This document shows positions 47,244-56,443 of a DNA stretch of 64,000 nucleotides, one piece after another (the stretch's first letter is position 1; every line of letters begins with the position of its first letter). The position numbers and the translations under genes are program-made. Origin of the DNA: Phocaeicola intestinalis (GTDB lineage Bacteria > Bacteroidota > Bacteroidia > Bacteroidales > Bacteroidaceae); assembly GCF_014837065.1 (NCBI RefSeq), contig NZ_JACSPP010000006.1, positions 52,501 to 116,500 on the forward strand, given 5' to 3'. The notes beneath the pieces are model-generated. The model did no database searches, was not told the origin of the DNA, and saw only the letters and a list, made by a program, of their open reading frames with translations.

Positions 47244-47867
47244 TTATCTGTCATACATTCTGATATCCCTGTTCTCCAGTACATGGAACCCTTCCAGGAT
47301 GAACCCGTGCGGATTGTTGTCACTGCGGGTGGAATTCCGCAACCTGCCATGCGTGACAAGGCTGCGTTCCGTCACGCTCTTCTCACGGATGATGAAAAGG
47401 CGTGCGTATGTCATGACATCATACGGATAGGTGTTGAAGTCGCATTTCACGCTGTCTATCTCGATACGCTGGCTGACATTGCCCGAAATTATTCTATTGT
47501 AATAACCCTGTTCGGCCAGATCCCCGTAATGGGAATAGGCGGAACGGTCACTCAGGAACATGGCACGCTGCACGTTCCCCTCGATGGCACTCTTGTCAGG
47601 GGCCAGCGTGAAGAACAGCTCATGGAAACGTCTGACATGTTCCCTTGCCTCTACGGGACGGTTCTGCTCCAGGTCCTGCGAGAGGGCGAGCATGAGCGAC
47701 TTCCCCTCATCCAGCACATAGATCTTCTGGCGCTGGGCTTCGGCAAAACTGTATGCCTTCCACACGGAATAGCCCACAAGCAGGGTGCAGACACCCAGAT
47801 AGACTATTCCGAACAGGCGCAGATGCCGGAAGCTGGTCTCGATATTTTTCAATGATTTGAATTCCAT
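47244..47867 (-). CDS. traK: Conjugative transposon protein TraK (VirB8-like)
   Basis: 207 residues; N-terminal membrane helix (GIVYLGVCTLLVGYSVW) and a soluble C-terminal domain as in VirB8-type assembly factors. Starts with MEFKSLKNIETSFRHLR, typical of TraK. Confidence 0.87.
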   Translation of the reverse strand: MEFKSLKNIETSFRHLRLFGIVYLGVCTLLVGYSVWKAYSFAEAQRQKIYVLDEGKSLMLALSQDLEQNRPVEAREHVRRFHELFFTLAPDKSAIEGNVQRAMFLSDRSAYSHYGDLAEQGYYNRIISGNVSQRIEIDSVKCDFNTYPYDVMTYARLFIIREKSVTERSLVTHGRLRNSTRSDNNPHGFILEGFHVLENRDIRMYDR

Positions 47868-47887
47868 TCTTATTCGTTTTATGATTG

Positions 47888-48898
47888 TTACTTGATTAGT
47901 CTTCCGGCCACATTTCCTACAGTAGCACCTGCGGCACCGCCCACAATGGAGCCTGTCTTGGAAGCAGCCTGATTCACGTTCTTGCCGTAATTTCCTGCAC
48001 CTCCACCGGCCTGAACAATCCAGTTGGCCACGGTCGGAATCGTGAAATACCCGATGATGCCGATAATCAGGAACGTGATGTACACGGCATTGGAACTGTC
48101 CGGAATGAAGTTGGGGTCGGACAGCTGCTCGATGTCCCTCTGAAGCATCAGGGTCTGTATGCGTGCCAGCACGCTGCTGAAAAGATCAGAGACGGGCAGC
48201 CACAGATAGATGCTGATATAGCGGACAAACCATTGGCTCAGCGAGGCCTGAAAGCCGTCCCAGCACGAAATGGCAAAGGAAATCGGTCCGAGAATGGAAA
48301 GGACAATCAGGAAGAATGTCCTTAGCGTGTCCACTACAAGCGCGGCCGCATTGAACATCAGTTCCAGCAGCTCACGGAAAAAATTCTGCACGGACTTCTT
48401 CATGTTGTACATGGCACGGTCCACATACATACCGCAAGCCTCGATAGCGTCCAGAGCTCCCAGTTCATCCAGTTTGTTGTCAAAAGCCTCCTTGTCCACC
48501 AGGTAGGCCGTCTCGGGATTCCTCCGCATCGCCTCAATCTCCAGCTTGTCCTTCTGCTGCCGATACTCATTCATGTCAAAGGTCTGCGTCTCCAGAATCC
48601 TGTGCGTTCCGGTCACGACGGGTGACAAAATGCTGTTGAGCGTACCCAGCACGATGGTCGGAAAAAACATGATGCAGATACCCAGAGCAAACGGACGCAG
48701 CAAAGGGAACACGTCAATAGGTTCGGCCCTGGCCAGCGACTGCCAGACACGGTACGCCACATAAAAGAGGGCTCCCAATCCGGCAAGGCCCTTGGCCACG
48801 CCGGTCATCTGCGAACAGAGCGGCATCATGTCCGTGTACAGACTTTGCAGGATCTGGTGCAGATTGTCAAAATTCACAGCCAACAATACCATAAGCAA
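47888..48898 (-). CDS. traJ: Conjugative transposon protein TraJ (VirB6-like)
   Basis: 336 residues, several membrane helices (ALGICIMFFPTIVLGTLNSI; FFLIVLSILGPISFAI; FLIIGIIGYFTIPTV), Gly-rich C-terminus. A polytopic inner membrane channel component. Confidence 0.87.
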   Translation of the reverse strand: MLMVLLAVNFDNLHQILQSLYTDMMPLCSQMTGVAKGLAGLGALFYVAYRVWQSLARAEPIDVFPLLRPFALGICIMFFPTIVLGTLNSILSPVVTGTHRILETQTFDMNEYRQQKDKLEIEAMRRNPETAYLVDKEAFDNKLDELGALDAIEACGMYVDRAMYNMKKSVQNFFRELLELMFNAAALVVDTLRTFFLIVLSILGPISFAISCWDGFQASLSQWFVRYISIYLWLPVSDLFSSVLARIQTLMLQRDIEQLSDPNFIPDSSNAVYITFLIIGIIGYFTIPTVANWIVQAGGGAGNYGKNVNQAASKTGSIVGGAAGATVGNVAGRLIK

Positions 48899-48910
48899 TC
48901 CTCCTTGAAA

Positions 48911-49543
48911 TTACCAGTAACGTTCGTTGGGTGAACCGTACAGAGCCATCACACGGTCAAGATCATTCTGTTTCTTGGCACGCAGGTACGACACGCCGAT
49001 GTTCTTGTTGGTATAGTACTGCACCAGACTGCGGTATTGCAGCATGTCGGTATAACAGCGGTCGATGATGTCCATACGTTCCTTGTCGTTCATCGAAAGG
49101 CCGTTCTCGTTGACCACCGTCTTCAGGTCCGTCAGCAGATTGGCACTCTCCTCCAGCAGCTTCGTGTAGCCGAGGGCGATAGCACTCAGTTCCTCAGGGG
49201 TGAAATAAGGGTCACTGAGCATACGCTCATAACTGGTCACATAGATTTCCGTGATGTCGCCGACCATCAGGATGGTCTGCTGCACCTTGCGGGCATCGCG
49301 TACCAGATTCTTCACTTTCCTAAGGCCGTCATAATACTCCTTGCCCTGCTTGTAAATCTTGACCGTCTCCTGAAAATTGTTGAGCATGTTGCCAGCCGTC
49401 GAGGACGTGTGGACGATATTCTTGGCGGCATTGATGATGCCCTGGGCAAGATTCCCGGGATCGGTCACTACCCATTGGGCGTGTGCCCTGCCTGCCGAAA
49501 GGAGGCAGATACAGCATAAGGCTGTCAGAATTCTTTTCTTCAT
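48911..49543 (-). CDS. traI: Conjugative transposon protein TraI (DUF4141, VirB5-like)
   Basis: 210 residues from the ATG at 49543. Signal peptide (ALCCICLLSAGRAHAQ). Mostly helical, with the VirB5/TrbJ-like pattern. Exported component of the transfer system. Confidence 0.83.
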   Translation of the reverse strand: MKKRILTALCCICLLSAGRAHAQWVVTDPGNLAQGIINAAKNIVHTSSTAGNMLNNFQETVKIYKQGKEYYDGLRKVKNLVRDARKVQQTILMVGDITEIYVTSYERMLSDPYFTPEELSAIALGYTKLLEESANLLTDLKTVVNENGLSMNDKERMDIIDRCYTDMLQYRSLVQYYTNKNIGVSYLRAKKQNDLDRVMALYGSPNERYW

Positions 49544-49583
49544 GTCGTTAATCTTTAATGGTTGATAAATCTTTTCCGTTAGT

Positions 49584-50198
49584 TCAGAGTCCCATCTTGC
49601 GGCCTTTCGGCTTAGGACGGACGGTGATGTGCGGTTTCCTCCGCAGTGTTGTTTCCGAGGAGACCGTGCGGGCAGGCCTGATATTCCTGAAGAACTCGTC
49701 CGCATAAGGACGTCTGCCGGTCATCCTGACAAATCGGGCATCCAGTTCCCGGTAAGCCTTCTCCGCCTGTTTCCGTATCACATCCTCCGGACTGCTCCTG
49801 TCAATGCCGTATTTCACGAGAAAATCCGGGCGGATATGTATCGGGTCATGTACGGAACCCGGCGAGGCGGCAATACTGCCCAGCCTCTCCAGTTCCCCGT
49901 TCAGCTTGTCAAGGTATTCAGCCGGAGGACGGGGACATACACTTTCAAAAATCTTCTCCACCGCGTGTGTCAGTCTTGCATCCACCTCCAGAATGTCGGG
50001 TACTTCCCCCGTCTGCCTCTTCCGCAGGTATTCGTCAGGAGCCATCCCTTCAAGCTGATGGAACAGACGGTAATCCTCCGTGAGCCCGTAATAGTCCTGT
50101 ATGGAAAGAGGAATATTCCAGCCCTGCATCAGGGACCAGTAGAGAGATGACACGACCTCACGGCGTTTGCTTTCATTAGATTCCAGATCGCTATACAT
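49584..50198 (-). CDS. traH: DUF3876 protein (TraH position)
   Basis: 204 residues, cytoplasmic, acidic N-terminal half and very basic C-terminus (RKPHITVRPKPKGRK). The segment YWSLMQGWNIPLSIQDYYG fits DUF3876. The symbol is given from its place between traG and traI. Confidence 0.6.
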   Translation of the reverse strand: MYSDLESNESKRREVVSSLYWSLMQGWNIPLSIQDYYGLTEDYRLFHQLEGMAPDEYLRKRQTGEVPDILEVDARLTHAVEKIFESVCPRPPAEYLDKLNGELERLGSIAASPGSVHDPIHIRPDFLVKYGIDRSSPEDVIRKQAEKAYRELDARFVRMTGRRPYADEFFRNIRPARTVSSETTLRRKPHITVRPKPKGRKMGL

Positions 50199-50231
50199 AA
50201 ATTCAGAAGTTTAATGGGTTGATAAATGATT

Positions 50232-52730
50232 TCACTTTTTCCTCTTGCTCTCGGCCAGCTGCTTGATTGCCAGCTCGATATTGCCACCCAGCTTCCGGGT
50301 AAGCCGCATTACTTCAAGCTTTTCCGTCTCCTCGGTCGTGTAGGTGCAGTACTCTTCCGGCGAGACCTCGGTGGCATAGACCGCCGACTGTGTTCCGCCG
50401 AGACCTATCCACACTTCCTTGTACTTGCGGGACGGGCTGTTGGCCATGTTGATGGAGAGAATCTGAGCACGTTCCTTGTCGGTCAGGCCCAGCAGGGACT
50501 GGATTTCATCGAACTTGTTGACATACTTCCTCTGGTCCAACAAAATCTTGCAGTCGCTGTTGTTGATGATGGTTCCCTTGACGATGGGTGACGAAATGAT
50601 GTCTTCCACCTCCTGGGTAACGACAACAGCCTCTCCGAAAAACTTTCGGACGGTCTTGAAAAGGTAGCGGATATAGTTGCTCATATTGGCGGATGCCAAT
50701 GCCTTCCAACATTCCTCAATAAGTATCATCTTTCGGATACCTTTCAACTTTCGCATCTTGCTGATGAAAGTTTCCATGATGATGATGGTGACAATCGGAA
50801 GCAGCACCTTGTTGTCACGAATATTGTCCAGCTCGAAGACAATGAAGCGTTTGCCAAGCAAATCAAGCTGTCTGTCGGAATTCAACAGGAAGTCATACTC
50901 GCCACCCTTGTAATAAGGTTCCAGCACATTCAGGAATCCCCACACGTCAAAATCCTTCTCCCGTGTACGCTTGGTCTTCAGGATTTCCTGAAATTCGTCT
51001 CGGATGAACTCATAGAAGGTATTGAAGGACGGAACCACGGTACTGTCCGTGCGTATCTTCTCCAGAAAGAGATTGACCGCGTTGGAGAGTGCCACCTCCT
51101 CGGCACGTGTCGGCGGCTCGTCGTCACGTTTCCACAGGGTAAGGATAAGCGTCTTGATGGACTCCTTCTTTTCGATGTCAAACACACCGTCCTCCACGTA
51201 GAAAGGATTGAAGGCTATCGGATCGCTCTCCTCATAGGTGAAATAGATGCCGTCCTCGCCATGCGTGCGTGCATGGATAAGGCTGCACAGTCCCTGATAG
51301 GAATTTCCCGTGTCCACCAGCAGCACATGCGCTCCCTGTTCATAATACTGGCGCACCATGTGGTTGGTGAAAAAAGACTTTCCGCTGCCCGAAGGTCCGA
51401 GGATGAACTTGTTGCGGTTGGTAATCGTACCGTTCTTCATCGGAAGGTCGGAAATGTCCAGATGGACAGGCTTTCCGGTCAGACGGTCCACCATGCGGAT
51501 GCCGAACGGCGAGAGTGAATCCTTGTAGGACGTTTCCCCGATGAACAGGCACAGGGCCTGCTCGATGAAGGTGTAGAAGCTTTCCTCTGACGGGAAATCA
51601 CCGGCATTGCCGGGAATGGCCGCCCAGAAGAGTGTCGGCACATCGACCGTGTTCTGACGGGGCTTGGCCTCCATCAGGGCAATCTGACTGCCCACGTCGT
51701 TCTTGATACGCTTCAGCTTCTCCCGGTCGTCACTCCATGCAAAGACGTTGCAGTGCGCACGGATGGAAGTGAGCCCCTTGCTGTGCGCCTCGTTCAGGTA
51801 CTCCTCAATCCATTCACGGTTGATCTGGTTGGAGCGGCTGTAACGGGACAGCGAGTGCATGTTGCGGGCGGTCTGCTCAAATTTCCTCAGGTTTTCCGCC
51901 GAATCGTCTATGAAGAGATACTGGTTCACGATATGGTTGCACGTGAGCAGTATCCCTATCGGTGCGGCAAAGGACAGGCGGCAGTCGCTGCGGTCCGTGG
52001 ACAGCCGTTCATAACGGCTGTCCGTACCCACGGATGACGGCAGGTCTTCCGTTTCGGAGAGGGTATGCAGGCAGAGCAGGTTGTCGCCGACCTTCATTTC
52101 CCCGGCTCCGAGAGTGATGTCCTGCAGGCTGGTCGTATTTTCCTGCGAAAGCGAAAAATACTTTTCGATAATGCCCGCGGAGGTTTCCGTACCGGTAATC
52201 TCTTCGTCCGTCAGCCTGACCATGCGGAGCAGACCGCTGTCGTTCACGATACGCTCGAACTGCCCGCAGCATTCCAGGAAGCGTGCAACGGTATCCTTGT
52301 CCTGCATCTCCTTGGGGATGATAAACCCGCGCGTGAGGGCATTGAAACTGCTTGTCGTGCGGCTGTGTTCCTTAGTGGTCTTAGTCAGGAACAGATAGCA
52401 GGTATGGTTCAGGTACGGCCGTTCGTTGAAATGCCTTTCAAAGCTTCGGCTGAGGAAACTCAGGTCATCCCGGCAGATGTCAGGTCTGTAACTCTCCTCG
52501 ATGAAGATATCCTGCTTGTGGACAATGCTGTAGTTCGGCAGAACCCGGACAGCCTTCGCCCATGTGGAATGGAGGGCCTCGTACTCGGCGCGTGTCAGCG
52601 TAAACACTTCGGGCAGCTCCACCCTGTAGGCCACGGTGATGTCGGCATCCTTGCTGATGATGCACCCGTGCTCGACGGCCATCAGAGGAAACCGGCTTTC
52701 CAGTGTGGCGGCTTTCATTACATTTCTCAT
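50232..52730 (-). CDS. traG: TraG conjugation ATPase (VirB4-like)
   Basis: 832 residues. Walker A LGPSGSGKSFF near residue 448, Walker B-like region LKGIRKMILIEECWKAL near 680, and motif VVVTQEVEDI further on. VirB4-class ATPases power assembly of the transfer channel at the inner membrane. Overlaps the traF end by 4 bp. Confidence 0.93.
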   Translation of the reverse strand: MRNVMKAATLESRFPLMAVEHGCIISKDADITVAYRVELPEVFTLTRAEYEALHSTWAKAVRVLPNYSIVHKQDIFIEESYRPDICRDDLSFLSRSFERHFNERPYLNHTCYLFLTKTTKEHSRTTSSFNALTRGFIIPKEMQDKDTVARFLECCGQFERIVNDSGLLRMVRLTDEEITGTETSAGIIEKYFSLSQENTTSLQDITLGAGEMKVGDNLLCLHTLSETEDLPSSVGTDSRYERLSTDRSDCRLSFAAPIGILLTCNHIVNQYLFIDDSAENLRKFEQTARNMHSLSRYSRSNQINREWIEEYLNEAHSKGLTSIRAHCNVFAWSDDREKLKRIKNDVGSQIALMEAKPRQNTVDVPTLFWAAIPGNAGDFPSEESFYTFIEQALCLFIGETSYKDSLSPFGIRMVDRLTGKPVHLDISDLPMKNGTITNRNKFILGPSGSGKSFFTNHMVRQYYEQGAHVLLVDTGNSYQGLCSLIHARTHGEDGIYFTYEESDPIAFNPFYVEDGVFDIEKKESIKTLILTLWKRDDEPPTRAEEVALSNAVNLFLEKIRTDSTVVPSFNTFYEFIRDEFQEILKTKRTREKDFDVWGFLNVLEPYYKGGEYDFLLNSDRQLDLLGKRFIVFELDNIRDNKVLLPIVTIIIMETFISKMRKLKGIRKMILIEECWKALASANMSNYIRYLFKTVRKFFGEAVVVTQEVEDIISSPIVKGTIINNSDCKILLDQRKYVNKFDEIQSLLGLTDKERAQILSINMANSPSRKYKEVWIGLGGTQSAVYATEVSPEEYCTYTTEETEKLEVMRLTRKLGGNIELAIKQLAESKRKK

Positions 52731-53059
52731 ACATTACGTTTTTTCGGGGTTGGACAAATCAACCGGAGGAAACCCTTCCGGCTGATGATGTAGCGGGGAT
52801 GGCGGCGCAGCGCCTGCAATTTCATCAGTCCCCATTCACCATATTTCGCGTTCAGGCGGAAAGTCACCCAGACAAGCACCGAAGCGCAGATGACACCGAA
52901 GCCGATACATACCCACTGGTCGATGCCTGCCATGTACATGATGACAAACAGGACGAACAGGGCGAGCAGTCCGCCGGCGAAGATGAACAGGTACTGGCTT
53001 TTCAGCCCCTTGAACTCAGGGCTGCGGCCGATTCCCTTGTTGATAGGATACTCCGCCAT
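52727..53059 (-). CDS. traF: Conjugative transposon protein TraF (DUF4133)
   Basis: 110 residues with two adjacent membrane helices (YLFIFAGGLLALFVLFVIMY; CIGFGVICASVLVWVTFRL), like VirB3-type proteins. Part of the tra operon, 2 bp after traE. Confidence 0.87.
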   Translation of the reverse strand: MAEYPINKGIGRSPEFKGLKSQYLFIFAGGLLALFVLFVIMYMAGIDQWVCIGFGVICASVLVWVTFRLNAKYGEWGLMKLQALRRHPRYIISRKGFLRLICPTPKKRNV

Positions 53060-53061
53060 AA

Positions 53062-53358
53062 TCAGAGGAAGAATGAACGTAAGATGGTGGCGGCTACGAT
53101 TAAAAAGATGCAGGCACCGAACCAGCTGGCTGCCGTCTTGGAGGTGTCGGGATCTCCCGAGGAAAACTTGGAATAGACCTTCACGCCTCCGATAAGGCCG
53201 ACCACGGCTCCGATGGCATAAATCAGTTTGGTTCCCGGATCGAAATAGGAAGTGACCATGTTGGTGGCTTCAGTGATACCGCCGATACCATTACCCTGGG
53301 CGAAAGCCCCTGTCGTTGCAAGCAGCATCATGGCTGCAAAAAAGAATCTTTTTTTCAT
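53062..53358 (-). CDS. traE: Conjugative transposon protein TraE (DUF4134)
   Basis: 98 residues. Signal peptide (MLLATTGAFAQG) and two further hydrophobic segments (LIYAIGAVVGLIGGVKV; GACIFLIVAATILRSFF), the pattern of VirB2-like pilins. It is the first gene of the traE-traQ run; element copy 4 begins 161 bp upstream. Confidence 0.87.
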   Translation of the reverse strand: MKKRFFFAAMMLLATTGAFAQGNGIGGITEATNMVTSYFDPGTKLIYAIGAVVGLIGGVKVYSKFSSGDPDTSKTAASWFGACIFLIVAATILRSFFL

Positions 53359-53519
53359 GTGTCGAAACTTTTAATTGGTGAGACAAAAAAATGATTTCGA
53401 CCACGAATATATAACGCTTAATCCATTGATTTACAACACTGACGATGCGTGACATCGGGTGTCATTACGTTACATCGGCAGGGGGATTTCGGCAAAGGAA
53501 AAACACTGGGAAAACGTCC

Positions 53520-53697
53520 TTTGATTCTTCCGGCAAAGGTAGCCCGTGCCTTTACGGAATCTGCAAGGCAGGCCGTTCCGGTTGCCCGGGAGAAAATCAT
53601 CCTCGCTGCGCTTGCGGTATTTTCTCCCGACAAGCCTTGCAGTATCCAGGCACGGGACAGAAAAGCCTGCAAGAAATCAAACTCCGGCATATACCGG
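53520..53697 (+). promoter_or_regulatory. Structured ICE element copy 4, inside the tra cluster
   Basis: Stems: TTTGATT/AATCAAA (53520/53675), CCCGTGCCT/AGGCACGGG, GCAAGGC/GCCTTGC, CGGGAGAAAAT/ATTTTCTCCCG (11 bp). Invariant AAAATCATCCTCGC. The minus strand has TACCTTTG at 53534-53541. Followed by CCGGcatataCCGG (53684-53697) and the SLOG gene at 53726. The same -7 box could in double-stranded DNA serve the leftward traE operon. Confidence 0.85.
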
Positions 53698-53725
53698 ACA
53701 CATGTAGAACAAAAAACAGAACATC

Positions 53726-54307
53726 ATGAAACAGGAAGAAAAAAAGGTAGCGGCATTCACGGGACACCGGAAGCAAAGACTGATGCAGGAAAACAAGGAC
53801 TACCGGAACTTCAGCGGACAAATCAGGGGAAAGGTCATAACTATGATAAAAAACCTCTATGAAGAAGGTTTCAGAGAATTTTATTCGGGCATGGCAGAAG
53901 GGTTCGACATGATAGCGGCTGAAGCTGTCCTGCAACTGAAAGAACAATATGAGGATATGACACTGGCGGCTGCTATCCCTTTCAGAGCCCAAGCCGAATG
54001 GTTTGACCCGCAAGACCAGCTGCTTTACAGGGAACTGCTTAAGAAGGCTGACCGGGTAGTGATGCTTTCAGAAAAATATTACAGGGGATGTTACCTGCGC
54101 CGTGACACCTATATGGTCAGCAGGGCTTCAATGGTAATAGCATATTGGGACAACGTGTGCAACGGAGGTACATACCATACCGTGAAAAAGGCCGTGGAAA
54201 CTGGACGGGAAGTCATCAATCTGTTTACTGGAGAAGTGATAACGGACATAACTGCATTGCAAAACAATCATGAACCAAATAAACCGAATATAAAATGGAC
54301 AGATTAA
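53726..54307 (+). CDS. SLOG-family (DUF1273, YpsA/DprA-like) protein
   Basis: 193 residues. Rossmann-like SLOG fold: N-terminal VAAFTGHRKQ, middle FYSGMAEGFDMIAAE, later VMLSEKYYRGCYLRR and YWDNVCNGGTYHTVKKA. SLOG proteins bind nucleotides or DNA; DprA members handle incoming single-stranded DNA. It stands against the direction of the tra operon, between traD and traE, directly behind element copy 4. Confidence 0.8.
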   Translation: MKQEEKKVAAFTGHRKQRLMQENKDYRNFSGQIRGKVITMIKNLYEEGFREFYSGMAEGFDMIAAEAVLQLKEQYEDMTLAAAIPFRAQAEWFDPQDQLLYRELLKKADRVVMLSEKYYRGCYLRRDTYMVSRASMVIAYWDNVCNGGTYHTVKKAVETGREVINLFTGEVITDITALQNNHEPNKPNIKWTD

Positions 54308-54320
54308 AAGATAGGAACTT

Positions 54321-54626
54321 ATGAAATCAAAGGAACAGATTAAAATCCCTGACCATACAGGGAAAAGAGAAACACGATTACTCGCTTTTGTATGGAACTG
54401 CGGTTTTTTCAGCAGAGACGTTTCTGATGAGAAAATCATTGAGATGTGGAGGAAATCCCCCGCCAGAAGTCTGGATGATCCTGAAGACGAGACATTCTAC
54501 GATGTGGAATGTCTGACACCCGATGAACTGGCTGGACGAATCAATGACGAGTCTTTCGCGCATACGGAGGATTACGTACGTTTCATCAATGTCAGTCCCG
54601 ACCTTTTGTACCCGGATAGGAAATAG
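54321..54626 (+). CDS. Hypothetical protein
   Basis: 101 residues, 13 bp after the SLOG gene. Not recognised. Basic N-terminus (MKSKEQIKIPDHTGKRETR), acidic C-terminal half with ECLTPDELAGRINDESFAHT. Ends shortly before a terminator hairpin. Confidence 0.55.
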   Translation: MKSKEQIKIPDHTGKRETRLLAFVWNCGFFSRDVSDEKIIEMWRKSPARSLDDPEDETFYDVECLTPDELAGRINDESFAHTEDYVRFINVSPDLLYPDRK

Positions 54627-54647
54627 GATATCCACCGTCTCATATCG

Positions 54648-54695
54648 CATACCCCCACTTCCCCCTAAATATTAAAAAGGGAAAGCAGGGGTATG
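54648..54695. terminator. Terminator hairpin between the SLOG operon and traD
   Basis: CATACCCC (54648-54655) pairs with GGGGTATG (54688-54695), with inner pairing CTTCCC / GGGAAAG. Serves two converging genes. Confidence 0.65.
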
Positions 54696-54789
54696 AAACT
54701 AAAGTTATCCTGTATGTATCACTCTTTCAGATTCAACCAGAATCTCCTTCATCTGACCGTTTCAGGATGGCCACGTTTGAACTTCCTGA

Positions 54790-55545
54790 TCACGCATACT
54801 TGTCTATATCGAAAGGCTCATCTTCCTTACTGCCTTTTCTTCCTGATACACCCCTCCGGTTTCCCAGATACTTGTCAAGCAAACCGTTCACCTTCTCCAG
54901 ATTGCTCAGCTTGTCGGTCAGGAAAGCCAGTATCTCCGTTTCACTCAGTTTGTAATGGATGGTTCTTGCGGCACGCAGGGCTTTCTGTTCGTCAACAATC
55001 CCGGAAGTAAGTACTTCCGCTACGTTGTTTATTTCCTCGATTGTCAATGCCGTGTTGAAATCCGGGTCGGGTTCGGCATCTACGGGAGCCATCAGTTCCT
55101 CACGCTCTTCTTCTGTCAGTCCTTTGTTTTCCTGCTCCACATCATCAGAACCGATATCCTCGTCTTCCTCCAATGGAATTTTCTCCATCGGCTCGGAACG
55201 GGTTGGAGTCATCCTTGCAACTTTCGGGTCTTCCAGATAGATGACCTTTGTCTTGCCTATCACATCATCGTCATCCGAAGAAGAGGACGGAACAGCCGTT
55301 TCGGTTTTTCCTTTGGACTTATCCGTTTCCGGCTTTCTGCGCCTTGCCTTTCTGCGGGCACGACGTTCCGCCTCTTCCTTGCGTTGTCTGCGGTATCTCC
55401 ACACTCTGACACGGGCAATCCGCATCAGCCTTAAAATGAGGTCCCATATTCCGTACATATGTCTGTGGAAAATAAATGTCCACAAATGGCACAATATATA
55501 GACAGCACATACTGCCTTTACGGTAAAATAAACTATCGCAGTCAT
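54790..55545 (-). CDS. traD: Conjugative transposon protein TraD
   Basis: 251 residues from the ATG at 55545, 2 bp after the traC stop; a longer start would overlap traC. One N-terminal membrane helix (AIVYFTVKAVCAVYILCHLW), then a very basic stretch (RRQRKEEAERRARRKARRRK), a charged linker with four Ser and four Asp, and a C-terminal helical part (ILAFLTDKLSNLEKVNGLLD). Last gene of the traA-D run. Confidence 0.75.
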   Translation of the reverse strand: MTAIVYFTVKAVCAVYILCHLWTFIFHRHMYGIWDLILRLMRIARVRVWRYRRQRKEEAERRARRKARRRKPETDKSKGKTETAVPSSSSDDDDVIGKTKVIYLEDPKVARMTPTRSEPMEKIPLEEDEDIGSDDVEQENKGLTEEEREELMAPVDAEPDPDFNTALTIEEINNVAEVLTSGIVDEQKALRAARTIHYKLSETEILAFLTDKLSNLEKVNGLLDKYLGNRRGVSGRKGSKEDEPFDIDKYA

Positions 55546-55547
55546 AA

Positions 55548-56009
55548 TTATAAAGGTTTGGTGATACATTCCGTGTACAGCTTTGACATCTCATGCTCGT
55601 ACTTCTTCAAATGTTCATCTATAATCCTGTTTACAAAACCGGAAATGGGCACCTCAGGAGCGGTAACTGCCAGAAAACGCTTGATATGGGAGTGATTTTC
55701 CTTGTTGATATAGACTTGTATCCGATTTCCAACAGGATAGTTTACCAGATAGATGGATTTATAGAAACCGCTTTCCGGAGACCTGGAAGCAGATATGTCT
55801 TTCAGTATCTCAAACGTAATCTCGGATGTATCGTCATCCCTGTTGTCAGTTTTTGTCATGTCTGCCGTTTCACCAGAAACGTCGCGGACATCCTTTCCTC
55901 TTTTCCTGCCCTTGAACAGCCTACGGAAAATAAACAATGACAATCTGTAAGCAGTGTAAATGCAGCAACAGGCAACGATGGCCTGAAAAATAATCTGTGT
56001 CATAATCAA
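55548..56009 (-). CDS. traC: Conjugative transposon protein TraC (DUF3408)
   Basis: 153 residues. N-terminal membrane helix (IIFQAIVACCCIYTAYRLSL); the C-terminal half (NRIQVYINKENHSHIKRFLA, then PISGFVNRIIDEHL) is a DUF3408 domain, a ribbon-helix-helix-like fold shared with TraB. Possibly linked to DNA partition or relaxosome docking at the membrane. Confidence 0.78.
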   Translation of the reverse strand: MIMTQIIFQAIVACCCIYTAYRLSLFIFRRLFKGRKRGKDVRDVSGETADMTKTDNRDDDTSEITFEILKDISASRSPESGFYKSIYLVNYPVGNRIQVYINKENHSHIKRFLAVTAPEVPISGFVNRIIDEHLKKYEHEMSKLYTECITKPL

Positions 56010-56443
56010 AATGGTTTTAATGGTTTATAATACTCTTTGTTATACAATTCGTTGATTTCGTCCCAGTGTTTCTGCAGATGGTCCACAAGGATATTGCTGA
56101 TAAAGCCGGATATGCTCATCTCCGGAGCGATGACAGGCAGTACCCGTTTGATGCACTCGGCCACTTCACGGTTGATATACACATGGGAACGGTTTGACGC
56201 GGGTATATTGACCAGAAACCTTTCCCGGTATCCGCAGGATTCATCCTTTTTCCTTTTGGGCTTCTCCACGGAGGGCTTTTCCGCTGGAGTATCTGCCGGT
56301 ACGGTTGAGGCGGGGCTTTTCGCTTCCTGATGTTCCACAGGCTTTTCTTTCGGGGCGAGGCTGTCCTTGCCGAAAACAGGTATGTCGCCGACAATGATTT
56401 CCTTCAGGACATCTTCGTCCACCTCTACGATTTTCTTTTTCAT
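56006..56443 (-). CDS. traB: Conjugative transposon protein TraB (DUF3408)
   Basis: 145 residues, soluble. C-terminal DUF3408 domain (SHVYINREVAECIKRVLPVI, then SISGFISNILVDHL), closely like that of TraC but without a membrane helix. Overlaps traA and traC by 4 bp each. A ParB-like partner of TraA is plausible. Confidence 0.78.
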   Translation of the reverse strand: MKKKIVEVDEDVLKEIIVGDIPVFGKDSLAPKEKPVEHQEAKSPASTVPADTPAEKPSVEKPKRKKDESCGYRERFLVNIPASNRSHVYINREVAECIKRVLPVIAPEMSISGFISNILVDHLQKHWDEINELYNKEYYKPLKPF

